Positions 35,147-44,500 of a DNA stretch of 44,730 nt are shown here, piece by piece; the stretch's first letter is position 1, and each line of letters starts with the position of its first letter. Source of the stretch: Burkholderiales bacterium. Lineage in GTDB: Bacteria; Pseudomonadota; Gammaproteobacteria; Burkholderiales; Casimicrobiaceae. Below the pieces are notes generated by a model. That model ran no database searches. It worked only from the letters and a program-made list of their open reading frames with translations, and was not told the origin of the DNA. The position numbers were made by a program, and so were the translations under genes. Location: NCBI GenBank assembly GCA_025352105.1, contig JANXUB010000137.1:1-44730 (forward strand), given 5' to 3'.

Positions 35147-36439
35147 CTATTTGGCCATTACGAGGCCGGGCAGCCACATTGAGAATGCGGGCACGTAAGT
35201 CACTATCATGAGCGCTGCGATCAGCGCGCCGTAAAACGGCCAGATTGTTTTCATGACATGTCCGACGGAGACGCCGCCAATCGTGCAGCCAATGAACTGC
35301 ACAGTGCCCACGGGTGGTGTGTTGAGCCCCATCGCGCAGTTGATCAGCATGATCATGCCAAACTGCACCGGATCCATGCCGAATTTCATGCAGATCGGCA
35401 GAAAGATCGGCGTGCAAAGCAGGATGGTCGGTGCCATGTCGAGGAAGGTGCCGAGCACGAACAGAATGATGTTCACGAGCAGGAAAATGATCCACGGTGT
35501 GGTGGTCAGATTTTCGAGCGCTGCACCGGTGAGTTCAGCCACGCCGTAGAGGCTGATCAGGTACCCGAACGTCGCCGAAATACCAATTAGCAGCAGGATG
35601 GTGCCGGTGGTCTTCACGGCCTTGGTGGCGGCCTTCATGAAGTGTTCCCAGTTCATCGTGCGATACATGAAAATCGTGAGCACCAGCGTGTAAATAATCG
35701 CGATGGCAGCGGACTCAGTGGCCGTGAAAACGCCCGACAGAATGCCGATCAGGATAATCGCAACGACAAACAATCCGGGCAACGCGGCCAAGAAAGTGCG
35801 TCCCACAATCGACCAGCCGGGGAAGGTGCCGGACGGATAGCCGCGCTTGACCGCGACGCCATACGCTGCGGCCAGATTGCACAGCGTCAAAATGAGTGCA
35901 GGCACGATACCAGCCAAAATCAGCGCAGCAATCGACACTTTGCCAGCGGCAGCCAGCGTGTAAATGATCATGTTGTGACTGGTCGGCATCAGCGCGCCAA
36001 CCAGCGAGGCGTGGGTTGTTACGTTGACCGCGTAGTCAGCGTGATAACCCTCTTTTTTCATCATCGGAATCATCACCGCGCCCATCGCCGATACGTCAGC
36101 ACCGGGCGAGCCAGAAACGCCGCCGAACAGCGTGCAGGCGAGCACGTTACTCATGCCAAGACCGCCGCGCACGTGACCGATGGTGCTGCGTGCGAAGTTG
36201 ACGATTTTGTCCGCTATGCCTCCGTGAAGCATCAACTCGCCCGCGAAGATGAAGAAGGGAACGGCGAGGAATGAAAAGATGTTCATTCCCGATGTCATTT
36301 GCTGAAAGCCGACCGCGAGCGGCATGCCTTCGTAGAGCAGGGTCAACAGGGCTGAGAGCCCTATCGAGAACGCCACTGGAACGCCCAACAGCAGAAACGC
36401 CGTAAAGCTGATGGCGAGGATTAGCAATGGAATGGTCAT
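35147..36439 (-). CDS. dctM: TRAP transporter large permease subunit (DctM)
   Basis: A 430-residue inner-membrane protein with about 12 hydrophobic segments, normal length for DctM. It has the family blocks MNIFSFLAVPFFIFAGELM, GSPGADVSAMGAVMIPMM and FLDMAPTILLCTPIFLPI. It forms the Na+-driven transport channel together with DctQ and receives ligand from DctP. The start is 10 bp after the dctQ stop; AAGAAG precedes the ATG. Confidence 0.93.
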   Translation of the reverse strand: MTIPLLILAISFTAFLLLGVPVAFSIGLSALLTLLYEGMPLAVGFQQMTSGMNIFSFLAVPFFIFAGELMLHGGIADKIVNFARSTIGHVRGGLGMSNVLACTLFGGVSGSPGADVSAMGAVMIPMMKKEGYHADYAVNVTTHASLVGALMPTSHNMIIYTLAAAGKVSIAALILAGIVPALILTLCNLAAAYGVAVKRGYPSGTFPGWSIVGRTFLAALPGLFVVAIILIGILSGVFTATESAAIAIIYTLVLTIFMYRTMNWEHFMKAATKAVKTTGTILLLIGISATFGYLISLYGVAELTGAALENLTTTPWIIFLLVNIILFVLGTFLDMAPTILLCTPIFLPICMKFGMDPVQFGMIMLINCAMGLNTPPVGTVQFIGCTIGGVSVGHVMKTIWPFYGALIAALMIVTYVPAFSMWLPGLVMAK

Positions 36440-36449
36440 ATTTTTCTTC

Positions 36450-36938
36450 TTATTTCCAGGCAGGTTCTACATCTTGGCCCTTGGCCAGTGCGATGAGGTG
36501 TTCGATTGAAAACATGACGATCAGCACGCCAGCAATGGTGGATGGCACATAGCGCCAACCTTCCGAAATTCCAAGTGTGGGCAGGCGGTATGTCCACACG
36601 GATTCCACGAGAATCGCGCAGTTGTAGGCCATCAAAATCCCGAAGATCAGGATCAGCGAATGAATGAAGTATTCCATTTTCAGGCGCACCGAATCGGACG
36701 CGAGCACTAGCATCGACTCAAGCCCGATGTGACCTGCGTCGCGCACCCCCACGGCGGTGCCGAGCATCGTCACATACAACACGAGCAGAAGAGCAAGGCT
36801 CTCAGCCCACGTCGGCGTGTTGTTCAAAACGTAGCGGCCAAACACTTGCCAGGTGACCGCGCAGATCAGCGCGATCATCCCGAAGATGCCGAGCCACATG
36901 CAGGCGCGCGCGATGCGACGACAGATTTGTGTGTACAT
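36450..36938 (-). CDS. dctQ: TRAP transporter small permease subunit (DctQ)
   Basis: A 162-residue inner-membrane protein with four hydrophobic segments and the DctQ pattern VTWQVFGRYVLNNTPTWAESLALLLVLYVTMLG, GVRDAGHIGLES. ATG 36938 has AAGGAC 5-7 nt upstream; the longer frame (17 more codons) runs into palindromic DNA and is not used. It is separated from dctP by two GTGGGCAC palindromes. Confidence 0.9.
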   Translation of the reverse strand: MYTQICRRIARACMWLGIFGMIALICAVTWQVFGRYVLNNTPTWAESLALLLVLYVTMLGTAVGVRDAGHIGLESMLVLASDSVRLKMEYFIHSLILIFGILMAYNCAILVESVWTYRLPTLGISEGWRYVPSTIAGVLIVMFSIEHLIALAKGQDVEPAWK

Positions 36939-36980
36939 GAATAGTCCTTTTCGGATCGAAGGTTTTCTAGTCGTTGGTTG

Positions 36981-37065
36981 GGTGGGCACCCCGTGCCCAC
37001 CAAACGGCGGCGAACTTACTCAATGCGTCATCGCGAAGTCATGGTGGGCACGGCGTGCCCACCAT
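36981..37065. repeat. Two GTGGGCAC palindromes between dctQ and dctP
   Basis: GTGGGCAC-CC-CGTGCCCAC lies at 36982-37000 and GTGGGCAC-GG-CGTGCCCAC at 37044-37062, each a strong hairpin. Both are followed at some distance by GCGGCGAACT (ending near 37017 and 37087), so the two form a ~60-70-bp direct repeat. The type resembles dispersed proteobacterial palindromes. Placed inside the operon after dctP, they could stabilise the dctP mRNA end and raise binding protein over permease. Confidence 0.65.
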
Positions 37066-37112
37066 GCACCCTGTTGCGGCGAACTGAGCCACCCGCCAGC
37101 TCGCCACTATGC

Positions 37113-38090
37113 TTACTTGGTTTCTTGTGCGCGCTTGACCAAGTCCTTCAGCTTCGGATCGGTGATGAATTTGTCATACACCGGCTTCATCGCGGCTTGA
37201 AAGGACGCCTTGTCGACCTCGGTCACCATAGCACCCCCTGCCTTCACGGTAGCGAGGGATTTCGCTTCACGCTCGTCCCACAATTTGCGCATGTAAGGCA
37301 CCGACTCTTTGGCGGCTTGACGGATCGCTTTCTGATCATCCGCGCTCAGTGTGTCCCACACTTTTTTCGAGAACAGCAGGATTTCTGGTGCCATCGAGTG
37401 CTCGGTTTTCGAGAAGTTTTTAGCGACTTCGTAGTGACGTGAGCTTTCATACGACGGATAGTTGTTTTCCGCTGCATCGACGAGACCCGTTTTCAGGCCG
37501 GTGTACACCTCGCCGTAAGGCATCGGCGTTGCGTTGGCACCCATCGCTTCCATCAGCGCAACCCAGAGGTCGGACTGCTGAACGCGAATCTTCATGCCTT
37601 TCACGTCGGCAAGGGTCTTGATCTGCTTCTTAGGCGAATAGATCGAGCGTGAGCCGCTGTCATAGAAGGCCAGCGCGATGAAGCCCTGTGCTTCGCAGCT
37701 CTTGAGAATCTCCTCGCCCACTGGGCCGTCCAGCACTTTGCGCATGTGCTCAGGGCTGCTGAACAGGAACGGCATGGTGGGAACCATGGTCGCCGGGCAG
37801 ATGTTGTTCATCGGCGCGACGTTGACGCGGGTCATGGCGATAGCGCCAATCTTCGTCTGCTCAATGGCGTCTTTTTCAGCACCTAGTTTGCCGCCGGAGA
37901 AGACGTTGATACTGTGCTTGCCATTGGTCAATTTTTTGAGCGTTTCGCTCATTTGTTTGACGGCCAACGTGGTTGGATAGTCGTCAGGATGTACTTCGGC
38001 TGAGCGGAATTCCGTTGCGCCGACCTGTGACGCAAGCGCTGCGGTGATAGCGACCGCAAGTGTCGAGCGAAGAGTAGTGGTGATTTTCAA
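37113..38090 (-). CDS. dctP: TRAP transporter solute-binding protein (DctP)
   Basis: A 325-residue periplasmic binding protein with a signal peptide (to about residue 25, VGATEF). Family blocks: [70 protein letters not shown]. The Arg in KIRVQQS is the conserved residue that binds the ligand carboxylate. The context suggests a uronate or aldarate. The start is a TTG, with a strong AGGAGG 5 nt upstream; there is no ATG before the signal peptide. The gene lies 27 bp after the SMP-30 gene. Confidence 0.92.
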   Translation of the reverse strand: MKITTTLRSTLAVAITAALASQVGATEFRSAEVHPDDYPTTLAVKQMSETLKKLTNGKHSINVFSGGKLGAEKDAIEQTKIGAIAMTRVNVAPMNNICPATMVPTMPFLFSSPEHMRKVLDGPVGEEILKSCEAQGFIALAFYDSGSRSIYSPKKQIKTLADVKGMKIRVQQSDLWVALMEAMGANATPMPYGEVYTGLKTGLVDAAENNYPSYESSRHYEVAKNFSKTEHSMAPEILLFSKKVWDTLSADDQKAIRQAAKESVPYMRKLWDEREAKSLATVKAGGAMVTEVDKASFQAAMKPVYDKFITDPKLKDLVKRAQETK

Positions 38091-38117
38091 GTTTCCTCCT
38101 TGGATTAAAGGCTGTAG

Positions 38118-39005
38118 TTACACAATGAATTTGGGTTCGGCGATTCCGCATATGCCGGGACGGAGCGCAAAGACTCCACCGGCCAGGGGTTGATCAGACA
38201 GGTCAACGCCGCCCGGTCGGATCGAGGTGACAAACAGGGTGTCAAGGTTTACCCCACCAAACGCGCACATGGCGGGCTTTTTGACGGGAACGGCAAGCGA
38301 GCGATCCAGCTTGCCTTCGGGCGTGAAACGGTGAATCAGACCGGCATCATTGCCGCAGATCCAGTAGCAACCATCGGCATCAACCGCGGCACCGTCCGGG
38401 CGACCGGGCAAGGGATTCATGTCGACGAAAATACGTTTATTGGTTGGCGTACCGGTGCTGATGTCGTAATCAAATGCCCAGATGAGCTGCACCGACGGGT
38501 GAGAATCGGACAGGTACATCGTTGCGCCGTCGGGGCTAAACGCCATGCCGTTGGGGACAATCATGTGCCCAAACAGAGCACGCTGATCGCCCGCGCCATT
38601 GAAGCTGCTGACCGCGCCGACGGCCTTCGCCTCCGCCATATTGAGAAACATGGTGCCCGCCAAAAACCGCCCCTGGCGATCACAGCGACCATCGTTGAAC
38701 CGCATGGTTGACGTGGCATGATGCGCCGGTGAAAGGAGCACGGTGTTGGAGCTACCATCGTCATTCAGGCTGATGCGAAACACACCGGTTTCCATCGCGG
38801 CGACCCATTGGTTACCGCCAATGTGTGCGATGCAACCCACCATCTCGGGCAGTGCCCATGAGCGCGTGGTTTGCGTGTCGGCGCGCCAGCACCAAATGTT
38901 TTTGGCAGGAATGTCGACCCAGTAAAGCGCGTGCTCCTCGGGCACCCAGACCGGGCTTTCGCCAGTGCCATGCTTGCCATCAAAAATGAGTTCTGCGTGG
39001 GACAT
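38118..39005 (-). CDS. SMP-30/gluconolactonase-family lactonase
   Basis: A 295-residue six-bladed beta-propeller hydrolase. Metal-binding residues are visible in GTGESPVW (Glu), MIVPNGMAFSPDG (Asn) and MYLSDSHPSVQ (Asp). The domain RFNDGRCDRQGRFLAGTM is typical. In oxidative uronate breakdown such a lactonase opens the aldarolactone made by uronate dehydrogenase, and the gene lies right after udh, only 20 bp away. The ATG at 39005 (MSHAELIFDG) is used; an in-frame TTG at 39020 is the alternative. Confidence 0.88.
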   Translation of the reverse strand: MSHAELIFDGKHGTGESPVWVPEEHALYWVDIPAKNIWCWRADTQTTRSWALPEMVGCIAHIGGNQWVAAMETGVFRISLNDDGSSNTVLLSPAHHATSTMRFNDGRCDRQGRFLAGTMFLNMAEAKAVGAVSSFNGAGDQRALFGHMIVPNGMAFSPDGATMYLSDSHPSVQLIWAFDYDISTGTPTNKRIFVDMNPLPGRPDGAAVDADGCYWICGNDAGLIHRFTPEGKLDRSLAVPVKKPAMCAFGGVNLDTLFVTSIRPGGVDLSDQPLAGGVFALRPGICGIAEPKFIV

Positions 39006-39025
39006 TTTCTGGGTTGGCAACGCAA

Positions 39026-39835
39026 CTATTTATTAGGGAAAGGGCCGAGTTTGACGAAACCGCCGCCCTGATACTGCATCGCGATGTCGTCCGCAGGCAA
39101 ATGCATGGCGGTGGCCTCCATTTCGGCACGAAACGGTTCTGACGAATCGTGCGGAGTCCAGCCCAAATGCGCCGCTTTGCTGTTGTCCCACCAGGAGGGT
39201 TTGTTGTCGGACGCCGCGTAAACAATGGTGTGCCCGACCACGGGAGCGGATAGCGCGCAGGTGACGAGGCCCATCAGATCGTCAAAGCTCAACCAAGTCG
39301 ACATCATTCGCCGGTCTATGGGCTTCGGGAACGACGAGCCGATCCGCATGCACACCGTCTCGATGCCGTAGCGATCAAAATAGAAGCGGGAGGCGGCCTC
39401 GCCAAAAGCCTTGCTCATGCCGTAGTTGCCGTCGGGGCGGAGCAGGGCGTCCGCGTCCAGCCGTTCGGATTGTTTGTGAAAGCCGACCACATGATTGGAG
39501 CTGGCAAACAAAATGCGTTTTGTGCCCTTTAGGCGGGCCGCTTCGTACAGGTTGTATACGCCGCGAATGTTCGCGTTCAAGATTGGCTCGAATGGGCCGT
39601 CGATCGACATGCCACCCAAATGGACGACCGAATCGACGCCATCCAGAAGCGACATCATCGCGTCGTAGTCACCCAGATCACACGGCATCAATTCTTCGTG
39701 CGGCGCAACGTCGCCAAGGCTCGATACGTCAGATAAACGCAGCGTATTGCAAAGCGCAGCCAAGCGCGGACGCAGCACTTTGCCAAGGCCACCAGCCGCT
39801 CCAGTGAGCAATAAACGATTGATTTTGTTGGACAT
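39026..39835 (-). CDS. udh: Uronate dehydrogenase (NAD-dependent)
   Basis: A 269-residue short-chain dehydrogenase/epimerase-fold enzyme oxidising galacturonate or glucuronate to the aldarolactone. It has the NAD-binding GAAGGLG (12-18), catalytic SSNH (112-115) and YGMSK (138-142). The characteristic C-terminal half, IGSSFPKPIDRRMMSTWLSFDDL and SDNKPSWWDN, closely resembles Agrobacterium uronate dehydrogenase as I recall it. It is the first gene of a minus-strand operon udh-lactonase-dctPQM-tctC-DHDPS and is divergent from a FadR-type regulator. No clear ribosome-binding site is seen before the ATG. Confidence 0.9.
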   Translation of the reverse strand: MSNKINRLLLTGAAGGLGKVLRPRLAALCNTLRLSDVSSLGDVAPHEELMPCDLGDYDAMMSLLDGVDSVVHLGGMSIDGPFEPILNANIRGVYNLYEAARLKGTKRILFASSNHVVGFHKQSERLDADALLRPDGNYGMSKAFGEAASRFYFDRYGIETVCMRIGSSFPKPIDRRMMSTWLSFDDLMGLVTCALSAPVVGHTIVYAASDNKPSWWDNSKAAHLGWTPHDSSEPFRAEMEATAMHLPADDIAMQYQGGGFVKLGPFPNK

Positions 39836-39866
39836 TTTTTTAGCGGATTACGACGGTAATTTGTCG

Positions 39867-39879
39867 GTTATCATACAAC
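39867..39879 (-). promoter_or_regulatory. Candidate regulator site over the udh -10 region
   Basis: On the minus strand GTTGTATGATAAC contains a TATGAT -10-like hexamer within an imperfect dyad. TTGTATGATAA differs by one conserved base from the FadR-subfamily operator TNGTNNNACNA. It lies 32-44 bp upstream of the udh start. Assignment by pattern only. Confidence 0.35.
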
Positions 39880-39969
39880 GTGGTGGTTTCACACGCTTTT
39901 TTGGTGTCAAGATGTCATCGCAAGCGCATGTGCCTGAGAGGCGTGTGATCTTGAAGTCCGGAAAGAATA

Positions 39970-39998
39970 TGGTAGCGCTAACATTTGCGCAATGTTAG
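39970..39998. promoter_or_regulatory. LacI-type operator and overlapping dyad in the udh-gntR gap
   Basis: TGGTAGCGCTAACA (39970-39983) matches the LacI/GalR-family consensus TGTTAGCGCTAACA with one difference. Overlapping it, CTAACATT (39978-39985) and AATGTTAG (39991-39998) form a perfect 8-bp inverted repeat with a 5-nt spacer. No LacI-family gene is in the window, so a second regulator encoded elsewhere may act here. The rest of 39836-40272 shows no gene that I can support. Confidence 0.45.
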
Positions 39999-40225
39999 TA
40001 CATCCTGAGCGGCTGTCAACCGTCGTTTGAACATCGTCGCCACGACGTGGCTGTGCCCAGACAGGCAAGAAGCCGCGAACGAGCCGGGAACCTGCTTCGG
40101 GCTTCTCGCCGCACAAATTGCACCGAAGTCGGCCCGCACCTGATTTGCCCTTGAGAGACGGAACGCCTGGGCGATCCCGCTGACCAGTGCGGGCGCACTA
40201 GAATCGAGTACGAGACACACGTCGG

Positions 40226-40236
40226 TTGTCTAACAA
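40226..40236. promoter_or_regulatory. FadR-type GntR operator upstream of the regulator gene
   Basis: TTGTCTAACAA is a perfect match to TNGTNNNACNA, the operator pattern of FadR-subfamily GntR proteins, and is itself symmetric (TTGT/ACAA). It lies 37 bp upstream of the regulator start, suggesting autoregulation. Confidence 0.5.
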
Positions 40237-40272
40237 TGCCAAGAGGCATTCAAGATTCAGGAAAGCTCGCAG

Positions 40273-41007
40273 ATGACCACACAACTTTCATCACGCCCGT
40301 TGCGCAAGAGCCGCAGCCTCGCTGTCGAGCTTGTCTCCACGTTGCAGGCCCGGATCAAGGATGGCACCTATGTCGCCGGTATGCGCATGCCGACCGAGGC
40401 AGAAATCATGGTCGAGCATGGGGTCAGCCGCACGGTTGTACGCGAAGCGATTTCCCGATTGCAACAAGCGCAGTTGGTCGTCACGCAGCACGGCATTGGC
40501 AGCTTTGTCAGCGATTCGCCGCCGGATGGGCCCGGGTTTCGCATTGATCCGGTGGATGTTGAAACCGTCGTTGATATTGTCAATGTGCTTGAGCTCCGTG
40601 TGAGTCTGGAGACCGAATCTGCGGGGCTTGCAGCTTCGCGGCGCAACTTGCGACAGCTTGCGGAGATGCAAGCTGCGATTGACGAATTCGTTAGATGCGC
40701 GGCGGCGGGATTAGACACCATTGAGGCTGATTTCCGGTTTCATCTGGCCATTGCCGAGGCCACACAAAACCCGCATTTTTTCGAGCTAATGCGCCATTTG
40801 GGCACCACGCTTATCCCGCGTGCGCGCGTGAATTCGCCGCAGTTAGCCAAGGAAGAAAAAAGCGCGTATCTGGAGCGCGTCAACCGCGAACACAACGTGA
40901 TTTTTGACGCCATCGAGCGCCAGGATTCGGACTCTGCAAAGGCTGCGATGCGGATTCATCTGACCAACAGCCGCGAGCGCTTGCGCCGCGTGGCAGAGGC
41001 TTCGTAG
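40273..41007 (+). CDS. GntR-family regulator, FadR subfamily (FCD domain)
   Basis: A 244-residue regulator. The N-terminal winged HTH (about 12-80) reads GTYVAGMRMPTEAEIMVEHGVSRTVVREAISRLQQAQLVVTQHGIGSFV. The C-terminal FCD helical domain (about 95-235) includes the metal/ligand-site pattern DFRFHLAIAEATQNPHFFEL and a late EHNVIFDAIERQDSDSAKAAMRIHL. UxuR/ExuR/GudR-like relatives respond to uronates or aldarates. Position and divergence from udh make it the probable repressor of the uronate operon. ATG with AGGAAAG 8 nt upstream. Confidence 0.88.
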   Translation: MTTQLSSRPLRKSRSLAVELVSTLQARIKDGTYVAGMRMPTEAEIMVEHGVSRTVVREAISRLQQAQLVVTQHGIGSFVSDSPPDGPGFRIDPVDVETVVDIVNVLELRVSLETESAGLAASRRNLRQLAEMQAAIDEFVRCAAAGLDTIEADFRFHLAIAEATQNPHFFELMRHLGTTLIPRARVNSPQLAKEEKSAYLERVNREHNVIFDAIERQDSDSAKAAMRIHLTNSRERLRRVAEAS

Positions 41008-41258
41008 ACGCTGTTTTATTCAGCGACTGCGCGCTTACGCCATCTGAGCCGTAGCGACTTTGACACGTTGATTCCATCCTGTATGGTCGGCGCATTCTCG
41101 GTGACTTTTCCGCATTGGATCGAAGTTGAAGTTATCCTCAGTGTCAGACAGCATCGCGCTGCTTGACTCCCACCTTGCTGCGTTCAAAGCCTTTCTAAAT
41201 CACAGCGGCTGGTGGCAATGACGCGCGGGAAGCCGTGTTCGCGCGCACATGGCGGTGA

Positions 41259-41517
41259 GCCGCCTGCACACTTCTGAGTCACAAAAAAGCGACACATCCG
41301 GGCACAAAATCAAGGCGTGACTGAATAGATGTCAGACATGTGATGTCTGTGATACATTTCTTTCTGACGGCGCTGGCGAAGCAGTGAGCCGCCTGCACAT
41401 GGTTCGCGTCATCGCAGATGAAGGGCTTGATTCCCGGCAATCGACCCGCCGTCTGCACTGACGTGAATAAGTCACAGGTCGGGCACTACGGATCGGGTCG
41501 CGCAACGCGCCGCCTGC
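41259..41517. repeat. Degenerate GCCGCCTGC repeats upstream of the TonB receptor
   Basis: GCCGCCTGC occurs at 41259, 41388 and 41509, and GCCGTCTGC at 41448. Steps are 129, 60 and 61 bp, suggesting a ~60-bp unit with one lost or decayed copy. The first and third copies are also followed by a GAGTCACA/AAGTCACA block and CGGGCAC. The first two have GTGAGCCGCCTGCACA in common, and a similar GTGAGCCGCC recurs after the receptor near 44680. The 550-bp gap 41008-41557 has no gene I can support. Confidence 0.5.
41329..41349. promoter_or_regulatory. Overlapping palindromes upstream of the TonB receptor (possible operator)
   Basis: ATGTCAGACAT (41329-41339) is a perfect 11-bp palindrome, and CAGACATGTGATGTCTG (41333-41349) is a perfect 17-bp one overlapping it. 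The first keeps the GT-N3-AC core of FadR-type operators, so the GntR regulator next door could bind here. A plain mRNA hairpin is the alternative. Confidence 0.4.
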
Positions 41518-41557
41518 GAACGCGTCAGAGATATTCAAATCAAAGGAGGAGAGACCC

Positions 41558-44500
41558 ATGAAGCACGAGAACAAGCTGTTGCTGTCGCCAATCGCGCTGG
41601 CGTTGCTGGCCATGATGAGCCCGGTGTCGGCTCAACAGACCCCCGATCCCGCAAAACCTGCCGCCGCACAACCTGCGCCCGCGCAGCCGGTGCTGATGGC
41701 TCAAGCACCGGCGCAGCCCTCGACCGCGCCTGCCGAGCCTGCCAAGACCTCAGCCGGGAGCGCAGCCGTCGAAACGGTTGTTGTCACCGGTTTTCGCGCA
41801 TCGCTGGAAAGCGCAATCAACAAAAAGCGCGAAGACAACGGCATCGTTGACGTGGTGAAGGCTGAGGACATCGCCAAATTCCCTGATACCAATCTCGCTG
41901 AATCGCTGCAGCGGATTCCAGGCGTGGTGATCGCGCGCGACGCGGGTGAAGGACGCAATATCACCGTTCGTGGTCTCGGTTCGCAATTCACCCGTGTGCG
42001 CATCAACGGGCTTGAGGCGCTGGCAACCACCGGCGGCACCGACAGTTCCGGTGGCAACAACCGCGGTCGCGGCTTTGACTTCAACGTGTTCGCCTCAGAG
42101 CTGTTCAATTCCATCACCGTGCGCAAAAGCTCGACAGCGGACGTGGACGAAGGCTCGTTGGGCGCGACGGTGGATCTTCAGTCCGGGCGTCCGTTTGATT
42201 ACAAGGGCGCAACCGCCGTGTTCTCCGCCAAGGAGCGCTACAACGACCTGTCAGGCAAGGTCGATCCGCGAGCGGCGTTCCTGTTGTCGAACACCTGGGG
42301 CGACGGCACGTTTGGCGCGCTGCTCTCCGGCGCATACTCGAAGCGTCGCGTGCTTGAAGAGGGCTTCAGCTCAGTGCGCTGGGACAACGGCGCGTCGTCC
42401 GGCGGCTGGTGCGCACCTGTTGGCGTAACAGCTAACCCAGCCACGTCGACCGCCACTACCTGTGGTCCGGCTGCGCAAGGCGTCGCACGGCTACCCGCTA
42501 GCGCCGACGCTACAGCGGCCTATAACGCCGCTAGCGATCCGAACAACTTTCATCCGCGCCTACCGCGCTACGGTCGCTTGACCCATGATCAGGATCGCAT
42601 CGGCTTGACCGGTGCCCTGCAATGGCGCCCACGTCAAGGCACGCTCGTCACCTTCGACATGATGTATTCGAAGCTTGACGCAACTCGGCAGGAAGACTAT
42701 CTGGAGGCCATCTCGTTTAGCCGTACGCTGTCCCAAGGCGGCAAACCACAAACCAGTGTGGTGTCGACGGCCTACGCACCCAATGGCGCCTTGTTATATG
42801 GCACCTACAACGGTGTCGACATCCGCGCCGAATCGCGCTACGACGCCCTCTCAACGGAGTTCACTCAGCCGACGCTGACGCTTGAGCACAACATCGGCGA
42901 TGCGCTCAAAGTGACCGCCAAAATCGGCCGCGCTGAATCGCGTTTCCGCAATCCGATTCAGACCACTACCACTCTCGATGCGCTGAACGTTAACGGTTAC
43001 ACGATTGACTTCCGCACCAACGACCGTCTGCCGTTGATCAAATATCCGTTTGATGTCACGCAGGCTGGCGGCGCTCTGACGCTGGTCGGTGTTCCGGTGG
43101 CTGCCACCGGCACTCAGGCCACCACCATCGCCAACACCACATCGAGCGAAATTCGCATCCGTCCGCAGGGCACCACCAATTCCAACGACGTTGCGCAATT
43201 AAATGTGGCGTGGGACGCCATCCCCGACATGCTGAGCGTCAAGTTCGGCCCCGACTACAAAAAATTCAAGTTCGATACGTATGAGTTCCGTCGCGTCAAT
43301 CAGAGCGACACGATTTTTGGTGCGCCCGCAGGTACAACGGTTGCTGGCCTGACCACTACGATTAATGGCTTCGGTCGCGGCTTGGGTTTGCCGGGCGGCA
43401 CACCGACCTCGTGGGTGATTCCGAATCTGAACGCCATCTCGCAGGCCTACAACATCTATTGCAACTGCATCATCAGCGGTCCTGCCGGTGGCCCTGGCGA
43501 CTTCACGTTGTCGTCCATCACCAACGGCAACGCACGAGGTAATAACCAGAGCGTGAGCGAAACCGACACCGGTGGCTGGTTCATGGCGGACTTCAATCAC
43601 ACGCTGTTCGGTCGCCCGGTTCGCGGCAACTTCGGCGCGCGCTATGTTGAGACAAAAATGTCAGCTACTGGCTACCAGGCTGGCGGCGGTGGAACACAGG
43701 TCACCGTGGACAACAAATACAGTGATTTTCTTCCGTCGGCTAACTTTGCAATCGATGTGACCAAAGACTTTGTGGTTCGTCTTGCGGCGGCAAAAGTCAT
43801 GTCGCGTCCGGGGCTGGCCAACGTGAGCCCGGGCGGCTCGATCAACACCACCGGTTCGCTCACGATCACCACGGGCAATCCGTTGCTCAAGCCGTTCCGT
43901 GCGACCACGATGGATGCAAGCTTTGAGTGGTACTTCAACAAGAACTCCATCGTGAGTCTTGGCCTGTTCCAGAAGAACATCAGCACCTACATCCAGAGCT
44001 TGCGCGTCAACGTGCCGTACAACCAGACGGGCCTGCCACGCTCGCTGATTCCGGCTAACTTCACTGGCGACGAAGTGTTTGCGGTCACTACGCCGATCAA
44101 CACCAACGGCGGTAAATTGACCGGCTTCGAACTCAACTACCAGCAGCCCTTGAGCTTCTTGCCGGGACGCCTCAAAAACTTTGGCGTACTGCTGAACTAC
44201 ACGCAGGTTAAATCGCAAATCGCCTATGTGGTCTCGGCGACCAGCACGGCGACCATCACCGATGACCTTTTGGGCTTGTCGCCCAAGTCTTACAACGGAA
44301 CGCTTTACTACGATGATGGTCGCTTTAGCGCGCGTGTATCAGCCGCGTATCGCAGCGGCTATCTGACGCGCGTGCCGGGTCAGAATAACAACGACGTCGA
44401 AGGCACGAACAAGTCGCTTAACGTTGATGCCTCAGTCTCGTACAAGTGGAACGACAAACTTGAGCTCACGCTCGAAGGCGTCAATCTGACCAATCAGGCC

